From: Nitrosopumilaceae archaeon
GTDB lineage: Archaea > Thermoproteota > Nitrososphaeria > Nitrososphaerales > Nitrosopumilaceae
Length of the DNA stretch: 64,000 nt
Reading direction: 5' to 3'
Assembly (NCBI GenBank): GCA_030041535.1
Contig: JASHNR010000058.1
Coordinates: 103,271 to 167,270 of the forward strand
In this document: positions 42,797-51,360 of the stretch, piece by piece
Numbering within the stretch: the stretch's first letter is position 1
How the letters are laid out: each line of letters opens with the position of its first letter
Position numbers and translations under genes: made by a program
The notes under the pieces: model-generated
Told to the model about the DNA's origin: nothing
Seen by the model: only the letters and a program-made list of their open reading frames with translations
The model's database searches: none

Positions 42797-44461
42797 TTAC
42801 ATTAAAGCTTGAGATGCTTCGTGGAACATCTGGCTTTTTGCACATCCTGCTGCAAGCTCGTCACCTGAACCTCTTCTCATTATACCCCTGTAGAGACCAT
42901 CTTCTAGCTTTGCTCCAACTCTTTGCTCCCATTCTTCTACTGTTGTAGAATATTTCTTTTGGATTCTGTCTCTGTACCATTCTGGAATTACGTTGAATGC
43001 ACAGAATGGAATTATTCTAAGATCTGGTGTCACATAGTGAATATCGCATCTTTGCAGTCTTTCCAAGTCTTCATTATACTTGTCTTGGAAGTGCATCATG
43101 CCTAAGAAGAGTCCCTTTACATGCCATGAACCAACTGAATCAAATGATCTCTTCATCAAGATGTTGCCAAACATCTTTGCCAAGTCAAGGCCTGCTGGCT
43201 GCTTCTTTCTATCTACAAAGCTTGAAAGTTTTCTTACAACTTCTAGCATTGTGAAATACTTGTTTTTACCAGAACGAATTTCTTCTGCCTTGTCTTCAAA
43301 GAGCTCTAACATTCCTTGAATATCTGCAAATTTTGTTAATGGGACAAACTTTTTGGTGTCCTGATCTTCAAAGATGTATGTTCCTGCACCGCATGCAAAG
43401 TGAATTGATAATTCATATTTTGGTTTACTTGAAAATGCCTCAATAACATTTGTCAGCGGCATACAGCTTGGAACTGGGAACCAGTCATCTACTGTTACTT
43501 CAGCACCAGTTTGCTCTTCAATTCTTTGTATACAGTCTGGAATTGTGATTCTGTATTTCTCACGTTCTTTCTTGCCCATTCTTCCTGTCAGCGAGACTGG
43601 CTGGAAGTTAACTGCATGTACAACATCAAGATTCTTTTGTGCATATCGGATAATGCCGCCTAGCTCATGATCATTAATTGACTTGATAACTGTAGGTACA
43701 AAGACAACAGTGGTTCCTGTCTTTCTTGCACTTTCTAATGCATAGGGAATCTCCCAATGATTCTTTGGATTTGTTCTTGGAGTTACGCCGTCAAAGCTAA
43801 GATATAGATTATTTACACCTGCAAGTCTGACTTCTCGCAGTGCTTCCGGATCTAGAGCAAACCTGATTCCGTTTGTGTTCATCTGAATATGGTCTACGCC
43901 TTCTTCTTTCATTATTTTGATAACATCAGCAATATCTTCTCGTAACATTGGTTCACCGCCAGTAATTTGCATAGAGTTACCAGGAATTGGTCTCTCTGCC
44001 TTTAGGGTCTTCATCATTGCTCTTACCTGATCTTGTGTAGGTTCATACATGTATGCGCCTTCAAGACCTTTCTTTACATAAAAGAAGCAATACCAGCAAG
44101 TCAAATCGCATCTGTTAGTTACTATCATGTTTGCTAGTCCACTGTGTGAGAGATGGTTAGAACACAATCCACAGTTGTTTGGACAAGAACATTTGTCAAT
44201 CATCACGTTAGGGGCATGAGCGCCCTTTCCATCCATCCAATAGGTGCTAAACTTCCTATACATCTCGTATGAACCAAAGTAAAGCTCCTCACATTCACCA
44301 TGCGTGGGGCACGTCTTTGTCATGAATACTTTGCTGTCTCTTTCAAAGACCTCGGCATCAAGTATCATATTGCAGTCTGGGCATATACTTTGAGTAAACC
44401 TGATGGTAGATTTTTTACCTATAGTAGGAGTCTTAAGATTAGATATCTGAATTAGTTCCAT
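42797..44461 (-). CDS. Tetraether lipid synthase-like radical SAM enzyme
   Basis: Radical SAM protein of the Tes/MJ0619 type, which joins two archaeol chains into the GDGT membrane-spanning lipid. The SAM cluster is C118-x3-C122-x2-C125 (RCDLTCWYC). An N-terminal ribbon with C27-x2-C30 and C51 (CPTHGE), and the Cys group CSCPNNCGLC at 91-100, would hold further clusters or zinc. The C-terminal third (LFLGMMHFQDKY and PFCAFNVIPEWY) fits Tes. ATG 44461 chosen; the frame opens at 44515. Alternatives are another radical SAM acting on isoprenoid lipids. It is divergent from the TrmB gene. Confidence 0.8.
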   Translation of the reverse strand: MELIQISNLKTPTIGKKSTIRFTQSICPDCNMILDAEVFERDSKVFMTKTCPTHGECEELYFGSYEMYRKFSTYWMDGKGAHAPNVMIDKCSCPNNCGLCSNHLSHSGLANMIVTNRCDLTCWYCFFYVKKGLEGAYMYEPTQDQVRAMMKTLKAERPIPGNSMQITGGEPMLREDIADVIKIMKEEGVDHIQMNTNGIRFALDPEALREVRLAGVNNLYLSFDGVTPRTNPKNHWEIPYALESARKTGTTVVFVPTVIKSINDHELGGIIRYAQKNLDVVHAVNFQPVSLTGRMGKKEREKYRITIPDCIQRIEEQTGAEVTVDDWFPVPSCMPLTNVIEAFSSKPKYELSIHFACGAGTYIFEDQDTKKFVPLTKFADIQGMLELFEDKAEEIRSGKNKYFTMLEVVRKLSSFVDRKKQPAGLDLAKMFGNILMKRSFDSVGSWHVKGLFLGMMHFQDKYNEDLERLQRCDIHYVTPDLRIIPFCAFNVIPEWYRDRIQKKYSTTVEEWEQRVGAKLEDGLYRGIMRRGSGDELAAGCAKSQMFHEASQALM

Positions 44462-44487
44462 GTCGTTATTGCCATATCTTTGAAAAG

Positions 44488-44497
44488 AGTATTTAAC
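44488..44497 (-). promoter_or_regulatory. Possible TATA box of the radical SAM gene
   Basis: The minus strand reads GTTAAATACT, ending 27 nt before ATG 44461. The distance suits a leaderless or very short-leader transcript and supports the ATG 44461 start over the longer frame. Confidence 0.4.
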
Positions 44498-44573
44498 CCA
44501 TTTCCAACAAGACACCAGATGAATAGGTTAGAACTCGCGCCTGCTGGTTTGCGATCAAGCTCCTAATTCTAGG

Positions 44574-44583
44574 TATATATATC
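44574..44583 (+). promoter_or_regulatory. Possible TATA box of the TrmB-like regulator gene
   Basis: The plus strand has TATATATATC 24-33 nt before ATG 44607. It is the strongest TATA run between the two divergent genes and points away from the lipid-synthase promoter. Confidence 0.5.
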
Positions 44584-44606
44584 ATGGATCCTTCGATTGA
44601 TATCAC

Positions 44607-45377
44607 ATGAGTCTTTCTGACAAGACTAGGAAGGCCCTTGAGAAGATGGGGCTTACAAGTTATGAGATAAAGACGTATGCTTCCCTTCTTAAGACTGGCC
44701 CAATAACGGCCTCTGACCTGAGTCAAAAGTCTGGAGTACCCTATTCCAAGATATACGAGGTTCTAGGTACCCTAGAAGATAAGGGCTGGATAGGCTCTGA
44801 TGATTCACGTCCCACACAGTATTTTGCAAAATCTCCGGCTACAGCTGTACAGACATCAAGACAGCAAACTGAGGCAGATTTTAGAAATAATGAGAGTGTG
44901 ATACTGAAGGAACTTACGCCACTTTACGAACAAAGTGGAACAAGCGAGAGGCCTGACATTTGGATCATTTCTGGAGTCATAAACATAGCAACCAAGATTC
45001 TTGAAATGGTTGACTCTTGTAGAAATGAGGTACTTATTGCCATACCCAAAGTCGCCGAGGGCGTGGCAAAGGAAGCGCTGCCAAAGCTTAGGTTATTGCA
45101 CGATAGAGGAGTAGATATCACCATTCTAGTATCTGAAGATGTTGATACTGACACATTAAAGTCGCTATCACGGGTATCCAAGGTTAAATTAAAAAAAGGG
45201 CTATTTGGAGGCGGCATCATCTCAGATAAGAGATATGTGGTTTTGCTACTTGGAGAGGAACTTGGTACCTCTGGTTCAAAAGAAGCTGTTGCCATATGGG
45301 CTGATCATTCAGGTCTTGCCGGCTTTGCACGCGAATACTTTGAATATTTATTGAGAGAATCAAAAGACGTAAAGTAA
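44607..45377 (+). CDS. TrmB-family transcriptional regulator
   Basis: A winged-helix N-terminal domain, with LTSYEIKTYASLLKTGPITASDLSQKSGVPYSKIYEVLGTLEDKGWI as the DNA-binding part (about 15-60), then the TrmB C-terminal sensor domain (about 105-250), with ILEMVDSCRNEVLIAIPK and LLHDRGVDITILV. Members usually bind sugars or other small ligands and may repress or activate. It is divergent from the tetraether-synthase gene, and the 145-nt region between them is the natural site of its binding. It is followed 8 nt later by the DtxR-type gene. Confidence 0.9.
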   Translation: MSLSDKTRKALEKMGLTSYEIKTYASLLKTGPITASDLSQKSGVPYSKIYEVLGTLEDKGWIGSDDSRPTQYFAKSPATAVQTSRQQTEADFRNNESVILKELTPLYEQSGTSERPDIWIISGVINIATKILEMVDSCRNEVLIAIPKVAEGVAKEALPKLRLLHDRGVDITILVSEDVDTDTLKSLSRVSKVKLKKGLFGGGIISDKRYVVLLLGEELGTSGSKEAVAIWADHSGLAGFAREYFEYLLRESKDVK

Positions 45378-45385
45378 GGTATGGT

Positions 45386-45838
45386 ATGCAAAATATTATG
45401 AAAGATCAAGAAGTCCTGTTTGTTGGAACTGCAGAGGCCGAACATGTTGAGATGTACTTAAAGGCAATATGGCACATAAAGGAAAGTGGAGATCCCGTAA
45501 AGATAAGCACCATAGCAAAGATGCTAAACGTAAGACAGCCAAGCGTGGTACAGATGTTAAAAAAGCTGGACGATACCAAACTTGTAAACTACAACAAAGG
45601 TGGAGTTTCCCTAACTAAGAATGGAGAACAAATTGGTTCCAATATGATGCGAAATAGCAGACTGCTTGAAGTCTTGATGGATAGTGCCCTTAAGGTTGAC
45701 ATTGATGAAGAAATGGTTTGCGGAATAGAGCATCACATGAATGAACAGTTCACGGACGCCCTATGTACAATGTTAAAGCATCCAAGAAAATGTCCCCATG
45801 AACATGATATCCCGCGTGGAAAGTGTTGTAAGGTTTAG
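45386..45838 (+). CDS. DtxR/MntR-type metal-responsive regulator
   Basis: An iron- or manganese-dependent repressor. Winged helix: AEHVEMYLKAIWHIKE, then ISTIAKMLNVRQPSVVQMLKKL as recognition helix. The dimerisation domain has MVCGIEHHMNEQFTDALCTML with the metal-ligand Cys/His/Glu pattern. The C-terminus ends in a Cys/His-rich tail (CPHEHDIPRGKCCK) that could bind a further metal. 150 aa, no SH3 domain. 8 nt after the TrmB-like gene, so probably co-transcribed. Confidence 0.9.
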   Translation: MQNIMKDQEVLFVGTAEAEHVEMYLKAIWHIKESGDPVKISTIAKMLNVRQPSVVQMLKKLDDTKLVNYNKGGVSLTKNGEQIGSNMMRNSRLLEVLMDSALKVDIDEEMVCGIEHHMNEQFTDALCTMLKHPRKCPHEHDIPRGKCCKV

Positions 45839-45880
45839 TTTTGAAATAAGTTATATCATGGATTAGGTTTTGAAATAAGT

Positions 45881-46036
45881 ATGACTTGTTTCTGCGGTTG
45901 CGAGACATATGTGAAGGATTCTAACGGCTTCAAAGTTGGTTGCGTCAAATGCAGTCATGGCCCCCAGAACCACGAAGAGAGTTTTAAGAACACACCGGTT
46001 ATAGAAGGAAGTCAGAAACGTGGTTCTTTGAGTTAG
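45881..46036 (+). CDS. Small Cys-rich zinc-ribbon-like protein, 51 aa
   Basis: From ATG 45881 to TAG 46034-46036. Four or five Cys in two groups (CFCGC near the N-terminus and CVKC at residues 21-24) plus His (SHGPQNH) look like a short zinc ribbon. It begins about 40 nt after the DtxR-type gene on the same strand and its stop directly abuts that of the convergent YjbQ gene. No named family. Support comes from the Cys pattern and tight fit of the frame. Confidence 0.6.
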   Translation: MTCFCGCETYVKDSNGFKVGCVKCSHGPQNHEESFKNTPVIEGSQKRGSLS

Positions 46037-46456
46037 TTATTCGCCAATAATCTTTACAAGCACACGTTTTGATCTTCGCCCATCAAACTCACCATAGAAT
46101 ATCTGTTCCCATGGTCCAAAATCAAGTTGACCATTTGTTATCGCAACTACAACTTCTCTTCCCATGATTTGTCTCTTAAGATGTGCGTCTGCATTGTCTT
46201 CTCCTGTTTTATTGTGTTCATATTTTGATATTGGTTCATGAGGCGCCAAGTCTTCTAGCCATCGCTCATAGTCTTTATGAAGACCATTTTCATCATCGTT
46301 GATAAATACACTAGCCGTAATATGCATCGCATTAACTAGGCAGATGCCCTCTTTGATTCCGCTCTTCTGAATTATTTTTTGTACATCAGATGTGATATTC
46401 ACAAATCCTGTTCGTGATTGAACATTAAATATCAGATATTCAGTGAGTGATTTCAT
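46037..46456 (-). CDS. YjbQ family protein (UPF0047)
   Basis: A small beta-barrel protein of the YjbQ/UPF0047 family. Members have weak thiamine-phosphate-synthase-like activity, but the cellular role is not settled. Family marks: [42 protein letters not shown] and [15 protein letters not shown] carry the conserved metal-binding His and Asp/Asn. At 139 aa it is full length. It abuts the zinc-ribbon gene tail to tail. Confidence 0.9.
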   Translation of the reverse strand: MKSLTEYLIFNVQSRTGFVNITSDVQKIIQKSGIKEGICLVNAMHITASVFINDDENGLHKDYERWLEDLAPHEPISKYEHNKTGEDNADAHLKRQIMGREVVVAITNGQLDFGPWEQIFYGEFDGRRSKRVLVKIIGE

Positions 46457-46627
46457 GGTATGATAGAATTTCTCATTTCATAAAAATCAAGTGCAGGCTC
46501 AGAACTCAAGATCCTTCTCATCAAATCAAAGGGATTTGGTCATCAACGCCTGCAGCAAGTAATTTTTCTCGTTCCTAATTGAGTCTTTCAAGAAGCTTGA
46601 TAAAAGGCGGTTACGAAATCTAGACAA

Positions 46628-47050
46628 ATGGTAACAATCGATGCTACCTGTTCACTTGAAAGTTTTAGGAAATTCGTAGTCCTAAGTACATGTAATTCGT
46701 TTGTTCCAGAAAGCTACTTGGATGACTATGAAGTGTTTCCTGAACGTGAGACTTCGCCTGGTCTAATCTATGTAGAGGCAGCAGACAAGGTAACTCTCAA
46801 AAAGATTCGTGATATGATTTTTGTCAACGCAAAAGAGGTTCTTGGCATAATTTATTCGTCAAAAAGTGGCAATACAAATCTAAAATGGAGACAAATCAGG
46901 CGCACCACAGGAAAGGTAACTGGCGAGGCATCAACTAATACACTGGTGAACTTGACTGAAGCTGGAGTAATAACACAGGAATGGGTTCAAAATTATCTGA
47001 GGAAAAAGGCAGAAGAGAAACAGGTCAAGCCTGATGAATTAACGAATTAG
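46628..47050 (+). CDS. Hypothetical protein, 140 aa
   Basis: A soluble alpha/beta protein: IDATCSLESFRKFVVLSTC, then GLIYVEAADKVTLKKIRDMIFVN as a beta-alpha unit, and a helical, basic C-terminus (ITQEWVQNYLRKKAEEKQ). One Cys is near each strand, but there is no metal pattern. About 170 nt of non-coding DNA lies upstream and the Pelota gene follows after 42 nt on the same strand. Family not recognised. Confidence 0.65.
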   Translation: MVTIDATCSLESFRKFVVLSTCNSFVPESYLDDYEVFPERETSPGLIYVEAADKVTLKKIRDMIFVNAKEVLGIIYSSKSGNTNLKWRQIRRTTGKVTGEASTNTLVNLTEAGVITQEWVQNYLRKKAEEKQVKPDELTN

Positions 47051-47092
47051 ATCACTCTTTTTTATTGTTGCATGTTCTTATAGGATACAAAG

Positions 47093-48145
47093 TTGATTAC
47101 AAAGAAAATCGATGATAATTCAGTTGCATTAATACCTGAAGAGTCTGATGATCTTTTTACATTACGAAGAGTCATACGTAATCAAGACAGAATAATAGGA
47201 GATACTACCCGTGTTGTAAAACAAGATAAAGACTTTGCAAGACCTGATAGAGGAGAAAGGATCAAAATTCGTGTTGCATTAGATGTAGAAAAAATCTCTA
47301 TAGATGACGTTGTTGATAGATTAAAAATTCATGGAATCATAACAGAATCAGACAATGAATCCGTTAGCAAGGGTTCACATCATTCCATAACTCTGAGAAT
47401 TAGTGAACCAATAACTCTGATTAAGAAAAATTGGAATGACATTGAAAATAAATTGCTTTTTGGAAAGAAAGACACAGGTAGCTTCTTACTTATTGCGATA
47501 GACACTACGGATTGTGGCATAGGAAGGTTAACTGGTACTCATCTCAAGATTATACCTAACCTATACTCTGGCGCAAGTGGCAAAAGATATAAATCTAAAT
47601 TCAATATAGAAGATTTTTTCAAAGAGGTTCAAGGTGCAGTATCATCTACAATAAGGGAAAGAGATGAGATCATAATATTTGGCCCCGGAGAAACAAAAAA
47701 AAGGTTAGGAAATTTTCTTTTTGAATTACCATCCATTAAGGGACACACAATTCGTGTAATCGATGGAATTGATTCAAGTGGAGAAGATGGCATCTACACA
47801 TTTATCAAGTCAGAAACAATGAGGCAGGCGCTCACCAAAAGTAAGATTGCAAAGGTATCTTCTATTTTAGATGATATAATGCTAATGGTAAATAAAAAAA
47901 TTAACAAGTTTACAATGGGTTTTGAAGAAACATCGAGAGCAAACGAAGCAGGAGCTGTACAATCACTAGTCTTCTCTGACAAGATATTTGAAAATCATGA
48001 TGAAGACAAGATTATTTCATTTCTAAATCAAGCCGAGGGAAAGGGAGTAGAAGTATACGCAGTAGATTCAACAACAGACGTTGGCCTTAGGATCTCATCT
48101 CTTGGAGGCATTGTTTCTCTTCTTAGGTTTAGCCTTACGAGTTGA
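47093..48145 (+). CDS. pelA: Pelota/Dom34, ribosome rescue factor
   Basis: eRF1-like factor without the GGQ motif that works with an EF-Tu-like GTPase to release stalled ribosomes. N-terminal Sm-like domain (RRVIRNQDRIIGDTTRVVK), central eRF1_2 domain with DTTDCGIGRLTG, and C-terminal eRF1_3 domain ending in VYAVDSTTDVGLRISSLGGIVSLLRF. 350 aa is normal. Start TTG 47093. Its last 51 nt overlap the convergent cutA gene. Confidence 0.94.
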   Translation: MITKKIDDNSVALIPEESDDLFTLRRVIRNQDRIIGDTTRVVKQDKDFARPDRGERIKIRVALDVEKISIDDVVDRLKIHGIITESDNESVSKGSHHSITLRISEPITLIKKNWNDIENKLLFGKKDTGSFLLIAIDTTDCGIGRLTGTHLKIIPNLYSGASGKRYKSKFNIEDFFKEVQGAVSSTIRERDEIIIFGPGETKKRLGNFLFELPSIKGHTIRVIDGIDSSGEDGIYTFIKSETMRQALTKSKIAKVSSILDDIMLMVNKKINKFTMGFEETSRANEAGAVQSLVFSDKIFENHDEDKIISFLNQAEGKGVEVYAVDSTTDVGLRISSLGGIVSLLRFSLTS

Positions 48146-48442
48146 ATTCATGAGCCAAATCTGATAGGATGTATTTACCGAGTCCACTTTTAGCTCCACA
48201 ATTTCGGGAACTTTGTATGGATGTGTTTTTGCAATCTCCTTTTTGAGCAATTCTTTTGTTTTTGCCGTAGTCTTGAAAAGTGCCAAAAACTCCTCAGCGT
48301 TTTCTGTCTTTTTTTTCCATGCATATACAGAGTTTATTTTTGTATAATTAACACATGCCGCTAATCCCTTATTTACTATCATATTTGCGATTTTAGATAT
48401 GGATTTTTTGTTTGGATATGTTGAAACTATCACAATTCCCAT
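48095..48442 (-). CDS. cutA: CutA1 divalent-ion tolerance protein
   Basis: A small trimeric protein. IVIVSTYPNKKSISKIANMIVNKGLAACVNYTKI is the conserved N-terminal half with the Cys, and YAWKKKTENAEEFLALFKTT and HPYKVPEIVEL complete the fold. The C-terminal 10 residues are Lys-rich, beyond the family's usual end, and these codons overlap the end of pelA by 51 nt. The biochemical role remains uncertain in archaea. Confidence 0.92.
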   Translation of the reverse strand: MGIVIVSTYPNKKSISKIANMIVNKGLAACVNYTKINSVYAWKKKTENAEEFLALFKTTAKTKELLKKEIAKTHPYKVPEIVELKVDSVNTSYQIWLMNSTRKAKPKKRNNASKR

Positions 48443-48488
48443 ATAGCAACTGATAAATTTGCCCTGACTAAAAAGAGTATCAATTAAT

Positions 48489-49691
48489 TTGGCATTTGGA
48501 TTTTTGCAGCAGAATTCTATAATCTATGTTCTGATTGCATGGTGTATCGTATTTGCAATAGCAAAGGTCTCAAAACTGGACAAACGTGGCTTTGAGGTAA
48601 AACCATACAGTATAACCTACAAAAATCAAAACGTTCAGTTACTTTTGACCAGACTTTTGGGCAGGACTGAACATGCAACAAGAATTTTCTCAAACGCAAG
48701 TGTCGTATTGGGATTTATAATGATGGGTGCTGGTTTTTGGTATCTCATTTCTAATCTTTCCAACTTCTTTGTAAAGCCAGAAGCATTTGCAGAGATGACG
48801 GTACTCATACCAGGAGTTACAATTCAATCAAGTGCCAACATAGCATATTTTCTTCTTGCCGTGCCAATTGTGCTAGTAATGCACGAAGGTGCACATGGAA
48901 TAGTAGCAACCCTTGAAAAGATAAAGATCAAGACAGGAGGTTTTGCGGTATTCATTGCACTATTTGCAGGCTTTGTAGAGCCAGATGAGGAAGAATTTGC
49001 AAAAGCCAAAAAAATATCACGACTCAGAGTAATAGGTGCAGGTGCAACATCAAATGTCATATTCTCTTTCGTAATTGCCGGTCTTCTTTTGTTCAATCCA
49101 TCCTTTGCCCTAATCATGCCAGACGGTATACGAAATGTACTCTATAGTGAACCTTTAGGCGTTCCAATAATTTCTGTCGAACCCGGATCAGGAGCTGAAA
49201 AGGCAGGATTGCAAAAAGATGACATCATAACTGAGATTAACGGAGTTCACATAGCTCTTCCACAAGACTTTGCAAAAGTTCAGCTAAAGCCTGGAGATAC
49301 TGCAACTGTGACCCTTACCAGATCAGGACAAACTCTTCAGATTCCGGTGATAGTTACTCCATCAAAAGATGATCCTCAGAAGGGTATGCTTGGAATCATG
49401 AGAGCTGCGTTACCTTCCTATCAGCCAGTAGTACCTTATTACATACACTGGAGTCCAGAGGTATTCATGTTTTTGTTGTGGTTGTGGATGCTATCATTTT
49501 TCATCGGAATATTCAACATGCTACCTTTGCCTATACTTGATGGCGGTAAATTTGTCCATAGCATAATTGAAAAGAGAATGTCTGAAAAAGCATTGAAAGG
49601 AACTATGTTATCTCTGTACACCTTTACTTTTATTTTATTTGCGTTAAACATAGCATTATCAGCACTCAAATCTGGTTTTATTACAATTTAA
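48489..49691 (+). CDS. Site-2 protease (M50) with PDZ domain
   Basis: An intramembrane zinc metalloprotease. The zinc motif is VMHEGAHGI (HExxH) in a hydrophobic helix, and NMLPLPILDGG is the second conserved motif supplying the Asp. Between them lies a PDZ domain (GAEKAGLQKDDIITEINGVHI), which recognises C-termini. Five or more membrane helices. Start TTG 48489. 400 aa. A substrate cannot be predicted; the nearest context is housekeeping. Confidence 0.92.
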   Translation: MAFGFLQQNSIIYVLIAWCIVFAIAKVSKLDKRGFEVKPYSITYKNQNVQLLLTRLLGRTEHATRIFSNASVVLGFIMMGAGFWYLISNLSNFFVKPEAFAEMTVLIPGVTIQSSANIAYFLLAVPIVLVMHEGAHGIVATLEKIKIKTGGFAVFIALFAGFVEPDEEEFAKAKKISRLRVIGAGATSNVIFSFVIAGLLLFNPSFALIMPDGIRNVLYSEPLGVPIISVEPGSGAEKAGLQKDDIITEINGVHIALPQDFAKVQLKPGDTATVTLTRSGQTLQIPVIVTPSKDDPQKGMLGIMRAALPSYQPVVPYYIHWSPEVFMFLLWLWMLSFFIGIFNMLPLPILDGGKFVHSIIEKRMSEKALKGTMLSLYTFTFILFALNIALSALKSGFITI

Positions 49692-49740
49692 GAAACTCAA
49701 AACAAAATATAGTTAAATTAAGGAATAAGAAGACGTGGTC

Positions 49741-50655
49741 ATGAAATGCGATTGGTGTGAAAATACAACGGTTTATTCTAGGAAATATTCTGGGGAAAAT
49801 CTTTGTTCAGATTGCTTTTCAAAGTCAATTGTGCGAAAGACTGCAAAAACTATCTCAAAATACAAGATGATCAATGGTGGAGATGTAGTCGGTGTTGCTG
49901 TTTCTGGTGGAAAAGATTCACTGTCGCTCTTGCATGTATTGAAGCAAATTTCATTGAATCATGACTTTACGCTCAGGGCGATTACAATTGATGAGGGAAT
50001 TCCCGGATATAGGGATGAGGCATTGGAGATAGTAAGAAATTTTTGCGACAAGATTCAGGTTGAACATGATGTTTATTCATACAAGGAGCTTTTTGGTGCG
50101 ACCTTGGAACAATCACTTGAGCTAAGAGAAAAGAAAAAGATCTCATCTTGTTCCATATGTGGCATATTAAGAAGACGTGCTATTGATTTTGGCGCAAAAG
50201 ACTTGGGAGTAGACACAGTTGCAACGGGCCATAACATGGATGATTTTATCCAGACTTTTATCATTAATCTTCTTTCAGGGGATACAAATAAGATAGGTTG
50301 GATGGACCTAGAACTATCAAATAACAAAACAAGAAAGATAAAGCCATTTTGTGAAATTTATGAAAACGAGATTGTCTTCTATGCTTTTACAAATGATATT
50401 CCATTTCAATCAGAAGAATGCCCTCACATGAATGAGGGTATAAGAACAGAGATACGCAATTTCCTCAATTCATTGGAAAAGAATCATATCGGAATCAAGA
50501 ACAACATGTACAAATCAATTTTGAAAGTTTCCTCAGTACTTAGAGATGAACCGGGCAAGATATGGAAAAATTGCTCAAAATGTGGAGCAGAGTGCACGGG
50601 AGATGTGTGTTCCGTATGCAATACACTATTGAATCTAGGACTAAATCAACCCTAA
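49741..50655 (+). CDS. tRNA 2-thiolation enzyme, TtuA/Ncs6 family
   Basis: ATP pyrophosphatase that places sulfur on U34 or U54 of tRNA. The PP-loop is VAVSGGKDSLSLL. Zinc ribbons sit at both ends: CDWCEN with CSDCF at the N-terminus and CSKCGAECTGDVCSVC at the C-terminus. SSCSICGILRRRAI and EECPHM carry the catalytic or Fe-S Cys. ATG 49741 or GTG 49735 can be the start. 304-306 aa is typical. The SRP RNA gene follows. Confidence 0.9.
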   Translation: MKCDWCENTTVYSRKYSGENLCSDCFSKSIVRKTAKTISKYKMINGGDVVGVAVSGGKDSLSLLHVLKQISLNHDFTLRAITIDEGIPGYRDEALEIVRNFCDKIQVEHDVYSYKELFGATLEQSLELREKKKISSCSICGILRRRAIDFGAKDLGVDTVATGHNMDDFIQTFIINLLSGDTNKIGWMDLELSNNKTRKIKPFCEIYENEIVFYAFTNDIPFQSEECPHMNEGIRTEIRNFLNSLEKNHIGIKNNMYKSILKVSSVLRDEPGKIWKNCSKCGAECTGDVCSVCNTLLNLGLNQP

Positions 50656-50687
50656 TGCACATAAAGATCTTATCATAACGATATTTT

Positions 50688-51002
50688 GGTAGTAGGTAGG
50701 ACTGGGGCGCTTGCCGTTCCCTGTCTCTGAAACCGGCATTGCAGAGGTCAGTAACTGCTAGGTAAATCTCTAGATGGATGATACTCGCTTGACTTGCGGA
50801 GATGAAATCACGCCGAAGCGGGTGGATGCAGGACTGAGACTGTCCGAAGGGATAGATCTCAAGTTCTAACTGCCGAAAGGGATGAGGTCCGGGAGGGAGC
50901 AATCCTAAGGTAGAGCATTCACGCTGCGTCGTCTACGTGGCGGATCTTGCCTGACTTGAGATGAGGCCATTTGCCTAGACTGGAACTAGCAGAGCTACTA
51001 CC
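50688..51002 (+). ncRNA. Archaeal SRP (7S) RNA
   Basis: The 5' end GGTAGTAG pairs with CTACTACC at 50995-51002, closing the molecule. The SRP54-binding helix 8 is unmistakable: GTCCGGGAGGGAGCAATCC around 50890-50908, with a GGGA tetraloop and the asymmetric AGCA loop, followed by TAAGGTAGAGCA. The Alu-domain part near 50728 has the CCCTGTCTCTGAAACCGG stretch. About 315 nt, normal for archaea. This resolves the 375-nt gap between the thiolation gene and the next small gene. Confidence 0.93.
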
Positions 51003-51030
51003 TAAATATTCCATTATAAAATGACAAAAC

Positions 51031-51360
51031 ATGGATGGTCTAATTTCTGGACATACGAGAACATATGATGACTTCAAGAAACAGTTAACGCCTCAGATAA
51101 AACCGTTATTTGAAGAACTGCGAAATTATTGCTTTTCATTAGGCAATAACGTATTAGAAGATGTACGAATGCATAGGATAGTATTTTGTAAATCTATGAC
51201 CTTTAGATACTTTGTTGATATTGAACCACAGAGAGAATCTGTTATTGCAAAAATTAGAAGAGATAGAAAAGAGCCAGTAAAAGAAATCGAGATAAGAGCA
51301 GATCAAAACCTTGATGAAGTCAAGAATATGCTCTCTGATGCTTATTCAAACATACACTAG
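51031..51360 (+). CDS. Hypothetical protein, 109 aa (DUF5655-like possible)
   Basis: A soluble protein with a helical N-terminal half (YDDFKKQLTPQIKPLFEELRNYC) and a beta-rich part (MHRIVFCKSMTFRYFVDIEPQRESVIAKIRR), then a short helix. The YFVDIEP and RIVFCKS strand pattern recalls the DUF5655 domain, but I would not insist on it. The ATG follows the SRP RNA by 28 nt. The end overlaps the acylphosphatase stop convergently by 4 nt. Confidence 0.65.
   Translation: MDGLISGHTRTYDDFKKQLTPQIKPLFEELRNYCFSLGNNVLEDVRMHRIVFCKSMTFRYFVDIEPQRESVIAKIRRDRKEPVKEIEIRADQNLDEVKNMLSDAYSNIH

Noticed and set aside
46457-46627. Possible small RNA in the 170-nt gap before the 140-aa gene
   Set aside because: A GCAGGC/GCCTGC-like pair is present but short, and I see no box motifs or conserved stem. 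Nothing supportable.
50540-50902. Minus-strand open frame of 120 codons near 50.7 kb
   Set aside because: It lies across the SRP RNA and the end of the thiolation gene, and its translation shows no family. The RNA fold and helix 8 motif explain the region.
50688-51002. First thought: RNase P RNA
   Set aside because: The conserved RNase P core sequences are not evident, while the helix 8 tetraloop and asymmetric loop of SRP RNA are plain.
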